From the NCBI RefSeq assembly GCF_900114785.1, contig NZ_FOUG01000010.1, positions 141,516-205,515 of the forward strand: a DNA stretch of 64,000 nt, read 5' to 3'. Each line of letters begins with the position of its first letter. Positions within the stretch are counted from its first letter, which is position 1. Source of the DNA: Variovorax sp. OV329. Lineage in GTDB: Bacteria; Pseudomonadota; Gammaproteobacteria; Burkholderiales; Burkholderiaceae_C. The translations under genes and the position numbers were made by a program. Below are positions 51,647 to 63,368 of this stretch, one piece after another. The notes below the pieces were generated by a model. The model saw only the letters and a list, made by a program, of their open reading frames with translations. It had not been told where the DNA came from and did no database searches.

Positions 51647-52981
51647 ATGCATGCACAAGACAGCCTGGGCAACACGCTGAGCCTGGACGATGGCGCGAGC
51701 CTCGGGCCGGTGAACGACTTCGTGGAAGGCTTCATCTCCAGCGAGGCGCGCGCCGCCAACGTGCTGGCCGCCGCACAGGACACCAGCCCCATCGTGCAGG
51801 CGTACTGCGCAGCGCTGCACCTGTTCGCCGAGTCACGCGACGCGGTACCCAATGCCCTGCCCTTCCTGCGCCGCGCGCAGGATGGCGCCGGGCGGGCCAC
51901 GCCGCGCGAGCAGCGCTTCATCGCCGCCGTCGCCGCCTGGGCCCAAGGCGACATCCGACGCGCGATCGCGTTGCACCAGGAGCAGGCGGAGGAATTCCCA
52001 CGCGACCTGGCCTCACTCAAGCTGGGCCAGTACCACGCCTTCAACACCGGCGACTGCCCCGGCATGCTGCGCCTGGCGCTGGCCGCACTGCCTGCATCCG
52101 GCGACGTGCCCTACGTGCACGGCATGGCCGCCTTCGGCTACGAGCAGTGCCACCTGATGCGCGAGGCCGAGGCCAGCGCCCGCCGCGCCATCGCCATGCG
52201 CCGCAAGGAGCCCTGGGCGCACCATGCGCTAGCCCACGTGATGCTCACCGAAGGGCGGCTCACCGAGGGCCTGGACTTCATGCAGGACGTGAGCGAGACC
52301 TGGACGGGCCTGAACTCCTTCATGCTCACGCACAACTGGTGGCACGTCGCGCTCTTCCTCATCGACCTGGGCCGCGACCCCGACGCACTGGCGGTGTACG
52401 ACCGCCAGGTGTGGGGCGTGGAGAAAGGCTACTCGCAGGACCAGATCGGCGCCGTGTCGCTGCTGGCGCGGCTGGAGCTGGCCGGCGTCGCGGTGGGCGA
52501 GGCGCGCTGGAACGAACTGGCCGGGTATCTGGCCGAGCGCACGCAGGACCAGGTGCTGCCCTTCCTCGACCTGCAGTACCTCTATGGCCTGGCCCGTGCC
52601 GGCCGGCCCGAGGCCGACACCTTGCAGCGCAACATCGAGGCCTTCGCACCGGCAGCGCCGCCATCTGTGCGCGACGCCTGGCAGCGGGTGTGCGTGCCTG
52701 CCGCCCGCAGCCTGCTGGCGCATGCGCGGGGCGAGCACGCCGAGGCCGTTGCGGGCCTGGGCGCCGCCCTGCCGCACCTGGTGGAGATCGGTGGCAGCCA
52801 CGCGCAGCGCGACCTGTTCGAGCAGATCTACCTCGATGCCTTGGTGAAGAGCGGCCAGCCGATGCTGCTGTCCAGCGCCCAGGGCCTGCTGCAGCGCCAG
52901 CTCAACGGCCAGCCGCAGTCTCACCGCCTCGCGCGGCAGGCCGATGCGGTCTACGCGGCGCTGGGCTTGCCGGCCAGGTAG
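51647..52981 (+). CDS. TTC38-like tetratricopeptide repeat protein
   Basis: A 444-aa soluble protein with helical repeats like the TTC38 family: FISSEARAANVLAAAQDTSP, then ATPREQRFIAAVAAWAQGDI, WAHHALAHVMLTEGRLTEGL, and the conserved NSFMLTHNWWHVALFLIDLG. Family function is unclear in bacteria. The 3' end overlaps the convergent phosphoglycerate-mutase-like gene by 31 bp. Confidence 0.85.
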   Translation: MHAQDSLGNTLSLDDGASLGPVNDFVEGFISSEARAANVLAAAQDTSPIVQAYCAALHLFAESRDAVPNALPFLRRAQDGAGRATPREQRFIAAVAAWAQGDIRRAIALHQEQAEEFPRDLASLKLGQYHAFNTGDCPGMLRLALAALPASGDVPYVHGMAAFGYEQCHLMREAEASARRAIAMRRKEPWAHHALAHVMLTEGRLTEGLDFMQDVSETWTGLNSFMLTHNWWHVALFLIDLGRDPDALAVYDRQVWGVEKGYSQDQIGAVSLLARLELAGVAVGEARWNELAGYLAERTQDQVLPFLDLQYLYGLARAGRPEADTLQRNIEAFAPAAPPSVRDAWQRVCVPAARSLLAHARGEHAEAVAGLGAALPHLVEIGGSHAQRDLFEQIYLDALVKSGQPMLLSSAQGLLQRQLNGQPQSHRLARQADAVYAALGLPAR

Positions 52982-53634
52982 CGCTTCTGGTCGTAGGTGG
53001 GCTGGGCGGGCAAATCCTGCAGGTGCCGCGTGTCGGCCCAGTCGACGATCTCGATGGCTTCGGGCGCGCTTGCATCGGCGATGCGGATGCGGTTGAAGCC
53101 CGCGTTGGGAATCTCGCTCTGGCGCGGGCCGTTCAGGCCCAGGCCGCGCGCGGTGCGCCACACCATGTCGAGTGCACCGCCGTGCGTGAACACCAGCACC
53201 GTCTGGCCGTCGTGCGCCTGGGCGATGCGCGAGAGCGCGTCGATGATGCGGGTGTGGAACTGCCGCGCCGACTCGCCATTGGGCATGGCGTTGTGTTCCT
53301 GGAACTTGAGCCAGTCTTCCCAGGCGCGGGGATGCTGCGCCTGGATCTCGTCGGCCCGCATGCCCTCCACCGCGCCGAAGTGCTGCTCGCGCAGGCCGGC
53401 GTCGATGTTCACGGCCAGCGACAGCTGCAGCGAGGTGGGCGCGGCCGTCTGCTGGCAGCGCATCAGGTCGCTGGAGACCAGGTGCTGCGCCTTCTCGCGC
53501 GCCATGCGCAGGCCCAGCCGCCGGGCCTGCTCGTGGCCCATGTCGTTGAGCGGAACGTCGATATGGCCCTGGAAGCGCAGCTCTCGGTTCCAGTCGGTTT
53601 CGCCGTGGCGGATCAGGATGAGTTCAGTGGACAT
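52951..53634 (-). CDS. Histidine phosphatase (phosphoglycerate mutase-like)
   Basis: A 227-aa protein of the histidine phosphatase superfamily: catalytic RHG motif (LILIRHGETDWN) at the start, the conserved Glu loop (REQHFGAVEGMRADEI) and the second His (LVFTHGGALDMVW). Called gpmB-like, but many such proteins are phosphatases for other small molecules. The start MSTELILIRHGE at 53634 is directly preceded by a nested inverted repeat (53641-53673). Confidence 0.9.
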   Translation of the reverse strand: MSTELILIRHGETDWNRELRFQGHIDVPLNDMGHEQARRLGLRMAREKAQHLVSSDLMRCQQTAAPTSLQLSLAVNIDAGLREQHFGAVEGMRADEIQAQHPRAWEDWLKFQEHNAMPNGESARQFHTRIIDALSRIAQAHDGQTVLVFTHGGALDMVWRTARGLGLNGPRQSEIPNAGFNRIRIADASAPEAIEIVDWADTRHLQDLPAQPTYDQKRYLAGKPSAA

Positions 53635-53640
53635 AGTGTT

Positions 53641-53673
53641 CGCAACCATTGTCCTCGCAGGACTCGGGTTGCG
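53641..53673. repeat. Nested inverted repeat before the phosphoglycerate-mutase-like gene
   Basis: CGCAACC-ATT-GTCCT-CGC-AGGAC-TCG-GGTTGCG: a 7-bp outer stem, 3/3 internal loop, 5-bp inner stem and 3-nt loop. Its edge is 6 bp from the ATG at 53634. It may be an operator or a leader hairpin covering the ribosome site. Confidence 0.6.
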
Positions 53674-53739
53674 CGAGCATGCGGCTTTCGGGTGACGGCA
53701 GAAAGACGCCGAGTGTGGCGGGCGCGCGCCAGCGCCGCA

Positions 53740-54032
53740 TTACTTGCGGCCAGAGGCAGGAGGCCACATCCGCGCGGCGTGCAGGACTCTCAGGATGGTT
53801 ACCGCAGCATCCGACACGGCATAGACCACCACGTAATTCGGCCGCACGACCATCTCGCGCGTGCTTGCCACGGGCCCGGCCGGTACAACTTGGGCCGCTC
53901 GCGCAGCCGTTCGGCCTTCTCCTCGATTTCGTCCACGAGTTCGAGCGCGGCATCGACGTTGCGCTCGGCGATGTAGTCGACGATCGAGAGCAGGTCGGCG
54001 CGCGCCGCTTCGTGCCACTCAAGACTGAGCAC
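53740..54032 (-). pseudogene. ParE/RelE-family toxin, frameshifted
   Basis: The frame from 54032 encodes the N-terminal part of a ParE/RelE toxin (MLSLEWHEAARADLLSIVDY, then ERLRERPKLYRPG). At about 53870-53880, in a GGCCCG run, it leaves the frame. The typical rest (TREMVVRPNYVVVYAVSDAA, LRVLHAARMWPP) continues in the next frame to 53740. One base is missing in the run, so the protein is broken, or needs a -1 shift; an assembly error is also possible. It overlaps the end of the antitoxin gene by 14 nt, the normal arrangement. Confidence 0.8.
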
Positions 54033-54315
54033 GTCGCTTCTTGCGAATCAGTGCCCGGGCGTCGGCCATCACCTTGTCATGAGGAACCGTCGGGCGCGTG
54101 TCCTCCAGCGCTTCGCGGACCTTCGCGTGAAACCACCGGTCGTGGGCTTCGGTGTCCACCGCCAGGCCTGCCGGTAGCCCGCCCTCCTTGGTCACGCGCG
54201 TGAGAAAGATGCGGATGGCCTCGGACACGCTCAGGCCCACGTTGGCCAAGGTGGCCGTGGCCTCTTCCTTCAAGTCGTCGTCCACGCGTACGTGGAGCAT
54301 CGATGTCTGTGTCAA
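54019..54315 (-). CDS. RelB/DinJ-family antitoxin
   Basis: A 98-aa protein. The ribbon-helix-helix part is MLHVRVDDDLKEEATATLAN, VGLSVSEAIRIFLTRV; a C-terminal toxin-binding tail follows. I chose the TTG at 54315 (MTQTSMLHVRVDD) because AAAAGGGG precedes it; the ATG at 54300 has no ribosome site. It precedes the broken toxin gene and is likely autoregulated through the GTATCTC/GAGATAC palindrome upstream. Confidence 0.88.
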   Translation of the reverse strand: MTQTSMLHVRVDDDLKEEATATLANVGLSVSEAIRIFLTRVTKEGGLPAGLAVDTEAHDRWFHAKVREALEDTRPTVPHDKVMADARALIRKKRRAQS

Positions 54316-54345
54316 TGCAGCCCCTTTTGCCAGAAGGCCAGGATT

Positions 54346-54363
54346 GTATCTCGATTGAGATAC
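54346..54363. promoter_or_regulatory. Antitoxin operator
   Basis: GTATCTC-GATT-GAGATAC, a perfect 7-bp palindrome with a 4-bp centre, overlaps a -10-like TACAAT (minus strand, 54343-54348) and the last base of the thioesterase gene. Confidence 0.65.
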
Positions 54364-54764
54364 TAATCGAGGATCAGCTGCGTCTGCGTCACCACCGCGC
54401 ACAGCCGGCCTTCCGCATTGCGGATGCTGGTCTGCCACACCTGCGTGGTGCGGCCCCGGTGCAGGGCCAGGCTCTCGCCGGTGACGACGGTACCCAGCTT
54501 GGCACCCGCGATGAACTTGGTGCTGGAATCGGTGGTGGTGGTCCGCTTGCCCTGCGGCAGGTTCAGCAGCGTGCCCACGGCCCCCAGGGTGTCGGCAAAA
54601 GCCATGTAGGCGCCGCCGTGGAGGATGCCGCCCGCGGTGCACAGGTCGGCCCTCACTTCCATGGTGGCGAGCACGCGCTCGGGTTCGAGCAGCTCGATCT
54701 TCACGCCCATCAGCCCGGGGAAGAGGGGCTCGATCAGCTTCTGCATCTTGTCGCGGTCGATCAT
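54363..54764 (-). CDS. PaaI-family thioesterase (hotdog fold)
   Basis: A 133-aa protein with the hotdog thioesterase core: ADLCTAGGILHGGAYMAFAD (the HGG active-site region) and SSTKFIAGAKLGTVVTGES. Such enzymes hydrolyse acyl- or aryl-CoA thioesters. The ATG at 54764 follows GGAGAG and overlaps the RidA stop (TGATG), so it forms an operon with RidA. Confidence 0.9.
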   Translation of the reverse strand: MIDRDKMQKLIEPLFPGLMGVKIELLEPERVLATMEVRADLCTAGGILHGGAYMAFADTLGAVGTLLNLPQGKRTTTTDSSTKFIAGAKLGTVVTGESLALHRGRTTQVWQTSIRNAEGRLCAVVTQTQLILD

Positions 54765-55258
54765 CAACTCTCCTGGCTGCGGATCTCGACTTCGGCTTCC
54801 ACCTCGACCGGGATGTCGAAGGGCAGCTCGGCCATGCCCACGGCGCTGCGCGCGTGCGCGCCCACCTTGGGCCCGAAGACCTCGAGGACGAGGTCGGAAA
54901 AACCGTTGATGACCGCGGGCTGCCGGTTGAAGCCCGGCGCGGAATTCACCATGCCGAACACGCGCGTCCAGGCCGTGATGCGGTCCAGGTCGCCCAACGC
55001 GCGCTGCAGGCTGCCCAGCACCGCCAGGCCCACCAGCCGCGCCGCGGCAGTCCCTTGCGCCACGTCGAGTTCACGGCCCACCTTGCCCAGCGGCTGCGCG
55101 AGCGAGCCGTCGGCGTCGGTCGGCCCATGGCCCGAGATGAAGGCCCGGTTGCCGTGGACACGCACGAACTGGAAGGGCAGCACCACGCCGGGCGGCACCT
55201 TCAGTGGCTGCGGCAATGTGAGGCCGAGCGCCTTCAGGCGCTGTTCTGCTGTGGGCAT
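54764..55258 (-). CDS. RidA (YjgF/YER057c) family protein
   Basis: A 164-aa protein, larger than canonical RidA (about 128 aa). Landmarks are FISGHGPTDADG, the GSLQRALGDLDRITAWTRVF segment and the C-terminal SAVGMAELPFDIPVEVEAEV. Classical RidA removes reactive 2-aminoacrylate imines with a conserved Arg; the Arg in the usual RxAxGVxxLP motif is represented by ARSAVGMAELP, so the Arg is retained. It is first of a two-gene operon with the thioesterase. Confidence 0.88.
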   Translation of the reverse strand: MPTAEQRLKALGLTLPQPLKVPPGVVLPFQFVRVHGNRAFISGHGPTDADGSLAQPLGKVGRELDVAQGTAAARLVGLAVLGSLQRALGDLDRITAWTRVFGMVNSAPGFNRQPAVINGFSDLVLEVFGPKVGAHARSAVGMAELPFDIPVEVEAEVEIRSQES

Positions 55259-55373
55259 GGGGGCTCCGGCTGGAAAGGGATTCGGCGCGAGTCATTCTCC
55301 TTGAGCACGCGGGCAGGGTCCAGCCGGAATCCCCGCCCTTTGCCGCGCCGGCCGAATGCGCGATAGTGGGGCC

Positions 55374-55820
55374 ATGGTCACTGCTGCCGGTCCTGTCCGT
55401 TACGCCCGCGCCTTCGCCTTGTCAGCGCGACTGTGGTCGCTCGTCGCCGCTGCCGGGCTGCTCGCCGGCTGCGCCGGCCAGCTCCAGCTGCTGGAGAACG
55501 GGCGCACCTACCCGGGCAGCTTCAACTCCGCTTCGGGCACGGCCGAAGCCACCATCGACGGCATCCACTACACCGGCACCTTCCGCAATCCGCCGCCCAT
55601 CGGCCTGGGCATCGGCGTGGGTGGCGGCAGCTGGGGTGGCAGCTTCGGCGGCGTCGGCCTCTCCACCGGCACGGGCGGCGGTGGCGGCTACGCGCTGCTG
55701 CGATCGCCCGACGGCAGCAGGGTGATCGAGTGCTACTTCTCCACCTCCTTCGGCAGCGGTCAGGGCCAGTGCATGGGGCCGGACGGGCGGCGCTTCATCC
55801 TGGTGGTGGGCGGCGGCTGA
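55374..55820 (+). CDS. Small Gly-rich lipoprotein
   Basis: A 148-aa protein with lipobox LLAGC after a hydrophobic signal (the ATG at 55374 follows a GTGGGG; an ATG at 55356 is alternative). The mature part has TYPGSFNSASGTAEATIDGI followed by a Gly/Ser-rich segment (GVGGGSWGGSFGGVGLSTGT) and FSTSFGSGQGQCMGPDGRRF. I do not recognise a named family. Predicted envelope lipoprotein; function unknown. Confidence 0.75.
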   Translation: MVTAAGPVRYARAFALSARLWSLVAAAGLLAGCAGQLQLLENGRTYPGSFNSASGTAEATIDGIHYTGTFRNPPPIGLGIGVGGGSWGGSFGGVGLSTGTGGGGGYALLRSPDGSRVIECYFSTSFGSGQGQCMGPDGRRFILVVGGG

Positions 55821-55944
55821 GACCCTGACCCGCTTGGGCGCCCAAGCAGAACAGCGCCGAACATCGCACACTGTGCGCCCCGCGCTGCGACACCCGCAGC
55901 GCGGCGATTCGCCCTCCTGTTTCCTTTACACAAGGCTTCATTCC

Positions 55945-56994
55945 ATGCGTCTCAAGAAATTCGGCCGCACCGGCCTCTTCGTGTCCGAGCTGTGCCTGGG
56001 CACCATGACCTTCGGCGGCGAAGGCGAGTTCTGGGGAAAGATCGGCAACACGCAGCAGGCGGACGCCGAGCGCCTGATCGGCCGCGCGCTCGACGCCGGC
56101 ATCAACTTCATCGACACCGCCGACATGTACTCGGGCGGGCTGTCGGAAAGCATCACCGGCCAGGCCCTGAAGAACCTCAAGGTGCCGCGCGAGAACGTGG
56201 TGCTCGCCACCAAGGTCTATGGCGAGACCGGCACCAAGGCTGCCAATTCGCGCGGCATGTCGCGCTACCACATCATGGACGCGGTCAAGGCCAGCCTCGC
56301 TCGGCTGCAGACGGACCACATCGACCTCTACCAGATCCACGCCTTCGACCCGGCCACGCCCATCGAGGAAGCGGTGCGCGCGCTGGACGACCTGGTGCGC
56401 CAGGGCCACGTGCGCTACGTGGGCGTGTCCAACTGGGCGGCCTGGCAGATCATGAAGGCCATCGGCATCTCCGAACGATTGGGCCTCGCGCGCTTCGAGT
56501 CGCTGCAGGCCTTCTACACCATCGCCAGCCGCGACCTGGAGCGAGAACTGGTGCCCATGCTGCAGAGCGAGCAGCTGGCCCTGATGGTGTGGAGCCCGCT
56601 GGCCGGTGGCCTGCTGTCGGGCAAGTTCGGCCGCCACGCGGCGCAGGACGCGGCCGCCGGCAGCCGGCGCGCGGTCTTCGACTTTCCGCCGGTGCGCATG
56701 GAGCACGCCTACGACTGCGTGGAGGTGATGCAGGGCATCGCGCAGGCCAGGGGCGTGTCGGTGGCGCAGGTGGCGCTGGCCTGGCTGCTGCACCAGAAGG
56801 CGGTGACCAGCGTGATCATCGGTGCCAAGCGGGCCGAGCAGCTGGATGACAACCTGGCGGCCTGCCAGGTGGAGTTCAGTGCAGATGAACTGGCTGCGCT
56901 GGACAAGGTGAGCGCCCTGCCGCCCGAGTACCCGGGCTGGATGTTCACGCGCCAGGGCGAGATGCGGCGCAGCCAGCTGGCGCAGGCGCGCTAG
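55945..56994 (+). CDS. Aldo/keto reductase
   Basis: A 349-aa NADPH-dependent oxidoreductase. The catalytic tetrad is visible: Asp and Tyr in FIDTADMYSGG, Lys in VVLATKVYG and His in YQIHAFDP. Cofactor-binding region ASVIIGAKRAEQLDDN is near the C-terminus. The subfamily resembles the Tas/YajO-type reductases. It starts after 124 bp of intergenic sequence and precedes the signalling operon by 120 bp. Confidence 0.92.
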   Translation: MRLKKFGRTGLFVSELCLGTMTFGGEGEFWGKIGNTQQADAERLIGRALDAGINFIDTADMYSGGLSESITGQALKNLKVPRENVVLATKVYGETGTKAANSRGMSRYHIMDAVKASLARLQTDHIDLYQIHAFDPATPIEEAVRALDDLVRQGHVRYVGVSNWAAWQIMKAIGISERLGLARFESLQAFYTIASRDLERELVPMLQSEQLALMVWSPLAGGLLSGKFGRHAAQDAAAGSRRAVFDFPPVRMEHAYDCVEVMQGIAQARGVSVAQVALAWLLHQKAVTSVIIGAKRAEQLDDNLAACQVEFSADELAALDKVSALPPEYPGWMFTRQGEMRRSQLAQAR

Positions 56995-57044
56995 TTTTCG
57001 TCCCGGAATCCGAGGCGCGGCGGGCGATGCCGCGGCACCTCGCG

Positions 57045-57088
57045 GCCTTGTCCGACAAGGCACCGGCGGAATCTGCGGCAGCCTTGTC
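57045..57088. promoter_or_regulatory. Candidate operator of the signalling operon
   Basis: GCCTTGTC-C-GACAAGGC (57045-57061) is a perfect 8-bp palindrome with one central base. A third copy of GCCTTGTC lies at 57081-57088, 36 bp from the first, 26 bp before the kinase ATG. Confidence 0.5.
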
Positions 57089-57114
57089 AGGTTTTGCTTT
57101 GCACGCCTGCACGA

Positions 57115-60603
<3,489 letters not shown>

Positions 60604-60606
60604 ACG

Positions 60607-61506
60607 ATGGCCCACCTGCCTTCCGAACCCCCGGGCACCGCCGCATTGCCGGGCAGCGACCCCGACGACCCGAACGCCGCGCCCGGCCAGCTCAGCGCCG
60701 GCGCGATCGAGCTGCGCCTGCTGATGGAGGCCATCTACCTGAAGTACAGCTACGACTTCCGCGACTACACCGGCGCCTCGCAGAAGCGCCGCGTGCAGTA
60801 CGCGCTGACGCAGATGAACATGCCCAGCATCTCGGCGCTGCAGGAGCGCATCCTGCACGAGCCGGCCATGTTCGCGCGGCTGCTGCAGTACCTCACCATT
60901 CCGGTCAGCGAGATGTTCCGGGACCCGGCCTATTTCCTGGGCATTCGCAAGCTGGTCGTGCCGCACCTGCACACCTACCCCTCGGTCACGATGTGGGTGG
61001 CCGGCTGCAGCACCGGCGAGGAGGTGTATTCGCTGGCCATCCTGCTGCGGGAGGAAGGGCTGCTGGAGCGCACCCGCATCTATGCCACCGACATCAACCC
61101 CGAGTCGCTCGCGCTCGCGCGCCAGGGCATCTTCCCGCTGGAGGCGGTGCGGCGCTACACCGCCAACTACCAGCAGTCGGGTGGCACGCGCGCCTTTTCC
61201 GACTACTACACCGCCGCCTACGACGCGGCCCGCTTCGACCCCTCGCTGATCGCCGACGTGATCTTCGCCGACCACAGCCTGGCCACGGACAGCGTGTTCG
61301 CGCAGACGCAGTTCATCTCTTGCCGCAACGTGCTCATCTACTTCAACCGGACGCTGCAGGACCGGGCCCTGGGCCTGTTCCACGAATCGCTGTCGCACCG
61401 CGGCTTCCTGGGCCTGGGCTCCAAGGAAAGCATCGACTTCTCCGGCTACGCCAACCGCTTCGACGTGCTGGCGCGCAGCGAGCGGCTCTACCGCAAGGCG
61501 ACGTGA
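60607..61506 (+). CDS. CheR-type protein methyltransferase
   Basis: A 299-aa SAM methyltransferase of the CheR family. The N-terminal helical domain (LRLLMEAIYLKYSYDFRDYT) and the Rossmann part (WVAGCSTGEEVYSLAILLRE, RIYATDINPESLALA) are intact, then FDVLARSERLYRK. In chemotaxis CheR methylates glutamates of chemoreceptors; no chemoreceptor gene is nearby here, so the target is unknown. It follows the kinase by 3 bp and overlaps CheB by 1 nt (TGATG). Confidence 0.92.
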   Translation: MAHLPSEPPGTAALPGSDPDDPNAAPGQLSAGAIELRLLMEAIYLKYSYDFRDYTGASQKRRVQYALTQMNMPSISALQERILHEPAMFARLLQYLTIPVSEMFRDPAYFLGIRKLVVPHLHTYPSVTMWVAGCSTGEEVYSLAILLREEGLLERTRIYATDINPESLALARQGIFPLEAVRRYTANYQQSGGTRAFSDYYTAAYDAARFDPSLIADVIFADHSLATDSVFAQTQFISCRNVLIYFNRTLQDRALGLFHESLSHRGFLGLGSKESIDFSGYANRFDVLARSERLYRKAT

Positions 61507-62108
61507 TGGCCAGCACGCTCGAAATGCGCATGCGCGCGGTCGAACTGGTGGCCATCGGCGCTTCGGCAGGGGGCGTGGATGCGCTGATCACGCTGCTGAG
61601 CGGCTTGCCCGCGCGCTGGCGACTGCCCCTCGTGGTGGTGCTGCATTTGCCCGAAGACCACGAGAGCCGCCTGCCCGCGGTGTTCGCCGACCGCCTGCAC
61701 CTGCAGGTGCACGAGGCGCAGGACAAGGAACCGGTGATGCCGGCCACGCTGTATTTCGCCGCGCCCGGCTACCACCTGTCGCTGGAGCGGGAGCGCTGCT
61801 TCTCTCTCAGCTGCGAGCCGCCGGTGCTGTTCTCCCGCCCGTCCATCGACGTGCTGCTGGGCTCCGCCGCCGACGCCTACGGTCCCGCCGTGGCCGGCAT
61901 GGTGCTGACCGGCGCCAACGAGGACGGCGCGCTCGGCCTGGCGCAGATCCACCGCGCGGGCGGACTCACCGCTGTGCAGGACCCGGCGAGCGCCCAGTCA
62001 ACGGCCATGCCGCTGGCGGCATCGCGCTCGCACCGTCCCGACCTGGTCGCGCCGCTGCCCGTCTTGCGGGACTTCCTCCTCCAGATGGATGCATGCCATG
62101 CCCACTGA
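61506..62108 (+). CDS. CheB-type methylesterase, catalytic domain only
   Basis: A 200-aa protein equal to the C-terminal catalytic half of CheB. The triad is Ser20 (AIGASAGGVDA), His47 (VVLHLPEDHESR) and Asp140 (TGANEDGALGL). The receiver domain that normally controls CheB is missing, so activity must be set by another protein, perhaps the receivers of the neighbouring kinases. It removes methyl groups added by CheR-type enzymes. Overlaps the next gene by 11 bp. Confidence 0.92.
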   Translation: MASTLEMRMRAVELVAIGASAGGVDALITLLSGLPARWRLPLVVVLHLPEDHESRLPAVFADRLHLQVHEAQDKEPVMPATLYFAAPGYHLSLERERCFSLSCEPPVLFSRPSIDVLLGSAADAYGPAVAGMVLTGANEDGALGLAQIHRAGGLTAVQDPASAQSTAMPLAASRSHRPDLVAPLPVLRDFLLQMDACHAH

Positions 62109-63333
62109 GGTCGAAGCCAAGCTGCTGATCGTCGACGACCTGCCGGAGAACCTGCTTGCGCTGGAGGCGCTGGTGCGCGGCCACGGCCGCCCCGTGTTCC
62201 AGGCCCGCTCGGCCGAGGAGGCGCTGGGCCTGATGCTGACGCACGAGTTCGCGCTGGCGATCCTGGACGTGCAGATGCCGGGCATGAACGGCTTCGAGCT
62301 GGCCGAGCTGATGCGCGGCACCGAGCGCACGCGGCACATCCCCATCATCTTCGTCAGCGCCGCGGGGCGCGAGCTCAACTACGCCTTCACGGGCTACGAG
62401 AGCGGCGCGGTCGACTTCCTGCAAAAGCCCCTGGACCCGCACGTGGTGGCCAGCAAGGTCAACGTGTTCGTGGAGTTGCACCGCCACAAGAAGGCCCTGC
62501 GCCGCGAGGTCGAGGCGCTGGCCGCGCTGCACCGCGAGCAGGAAGCCCTGGTGCAGCAGTTGCAGTCCACCCAGCGCGAGCTGGAGCGGGCGGTGCGCAT
62601 GCGCGACGACTTCATGTCCATGGTCTCGCACGAGCTGCGCACGCCGCTCAACACGCTCTACCTGGAGACCCAGGTGCGCAAGCTGCACCTGAGCAAGGGC
62701 AACACGGTGCACTTCGGCCCCGACCGCCTGCCGGCCATGATCGAGCGCGACCAGCGCCAGATCCAGAGCATGGTGCGGCTGATCGACGACATGCTGGACG
62801 TGACGCGCCTGCGCAGCGGCTCGCTCACCATCCAGCCCAAGCCCATGGACCTGGCGGCCCTGGCGCGCCACGCGGTGGAGATGCTGTCGCAGCAGGCCGA
62901 GGCGGCCGGCTGCAGCGTCACGCTGGACGCGCCGGAGCCAGTGCAGGGCAGCTGGGACGAGTTCCGCATCGAGCAGGTGGTCACCAACCTGGTCACCAAT
63001 GCCCTTCGCTACGGCGGTGGCCAGCCGGTGCACATCCAGGTACGGCGCTGCCAGGACTGGGCCCGCATCAGCGTGCGGGACCAGGGCATGGGCATCGCCC
63101 CGGCAGACCAGCAGCGCATCTTCGAGCAGTTCGAGCGCACCGAGGCCAGCCGCAGCAAGGCCGCCGGCCTGGGGCTGGGCCTGTACATCACGCGCCAGAT
63201 CGTGCTGTCGCACGGCGGCGAGATCGAGGTGCGCAGCCAGCCGGGCGAAGGCGCCACCTTCACCGTGCGCCTGCCGCTGGTGGCCACGTCCATCGAGCCC
63301 GAGACGCCGCAGGCGCAGCGCGCCCAGCCGTAG
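62098..63333 (+). CDS. Receiver-histidine kinase hybrid
   Basis: A 411-aa soluble protein: an N-terminal receiver with Asp57 (LAILDVQMPGMNGFELAELM), a coiled-coil linker, then HisKA with His178 (SMVSHELRTPLN) and an HATPase domain (VTNLVTNALRYGG; DQGMGIAPADQQR). No membrane helix. The start at 62098 (MPTEVEAKLLIVDD) is chosen; an in-frame ATG at 62089 would add three residues. It may receive phosphate from the upstream hybrid kinase and act as the next relay step. Confidence 0.92.
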   Translation: MPTEVEAKLLIVDDLPENLLALEALVRGHGRPVFQARSAEEALGLMLTHEFALAILDVQMPGMNGFELAELMRGTERTRHIPIIFVSAAGRELNYAFTGYESGAVDFLQKPLDPHVVASKVNVFVELHRHKKALRREVEALAALHREQEALVQQLQSTQRELERAVRMRDDFMSMVSHELRTPLNTLYLETQVRKLHLSKGNTVHFGPDRLPAMIERDQRQIQSMVRLIDDMLDVTRLRSGSLTIQPKPMDLAALARHAVEMLSQQAEAAGCSVTLDAPEPVQGSWDEFRIEQVVTNLVTNALRYGGGQPVHIQVRRCQDWARISVRDQGMGIAPADQQRIFEQFERTEASRSKAAGLGLGLYITRQIVLSHGGEIEVRSQPGEGATFTVRLPLVATSIEPETPQAQRAQP

Positions 63334-63368
63334 GCTCCCTCCTACACAAAAGAACGAATTCCACGCCT

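Noticed and set aside
55266..55327. CCGGCTGG ... CCAGCCGG inverted repeat upstream of the Gly-rich lipoprotein gene
   Set aside because: The 8-bp arms are 46 bp apart in very GC-rich sequence; chance is likely.
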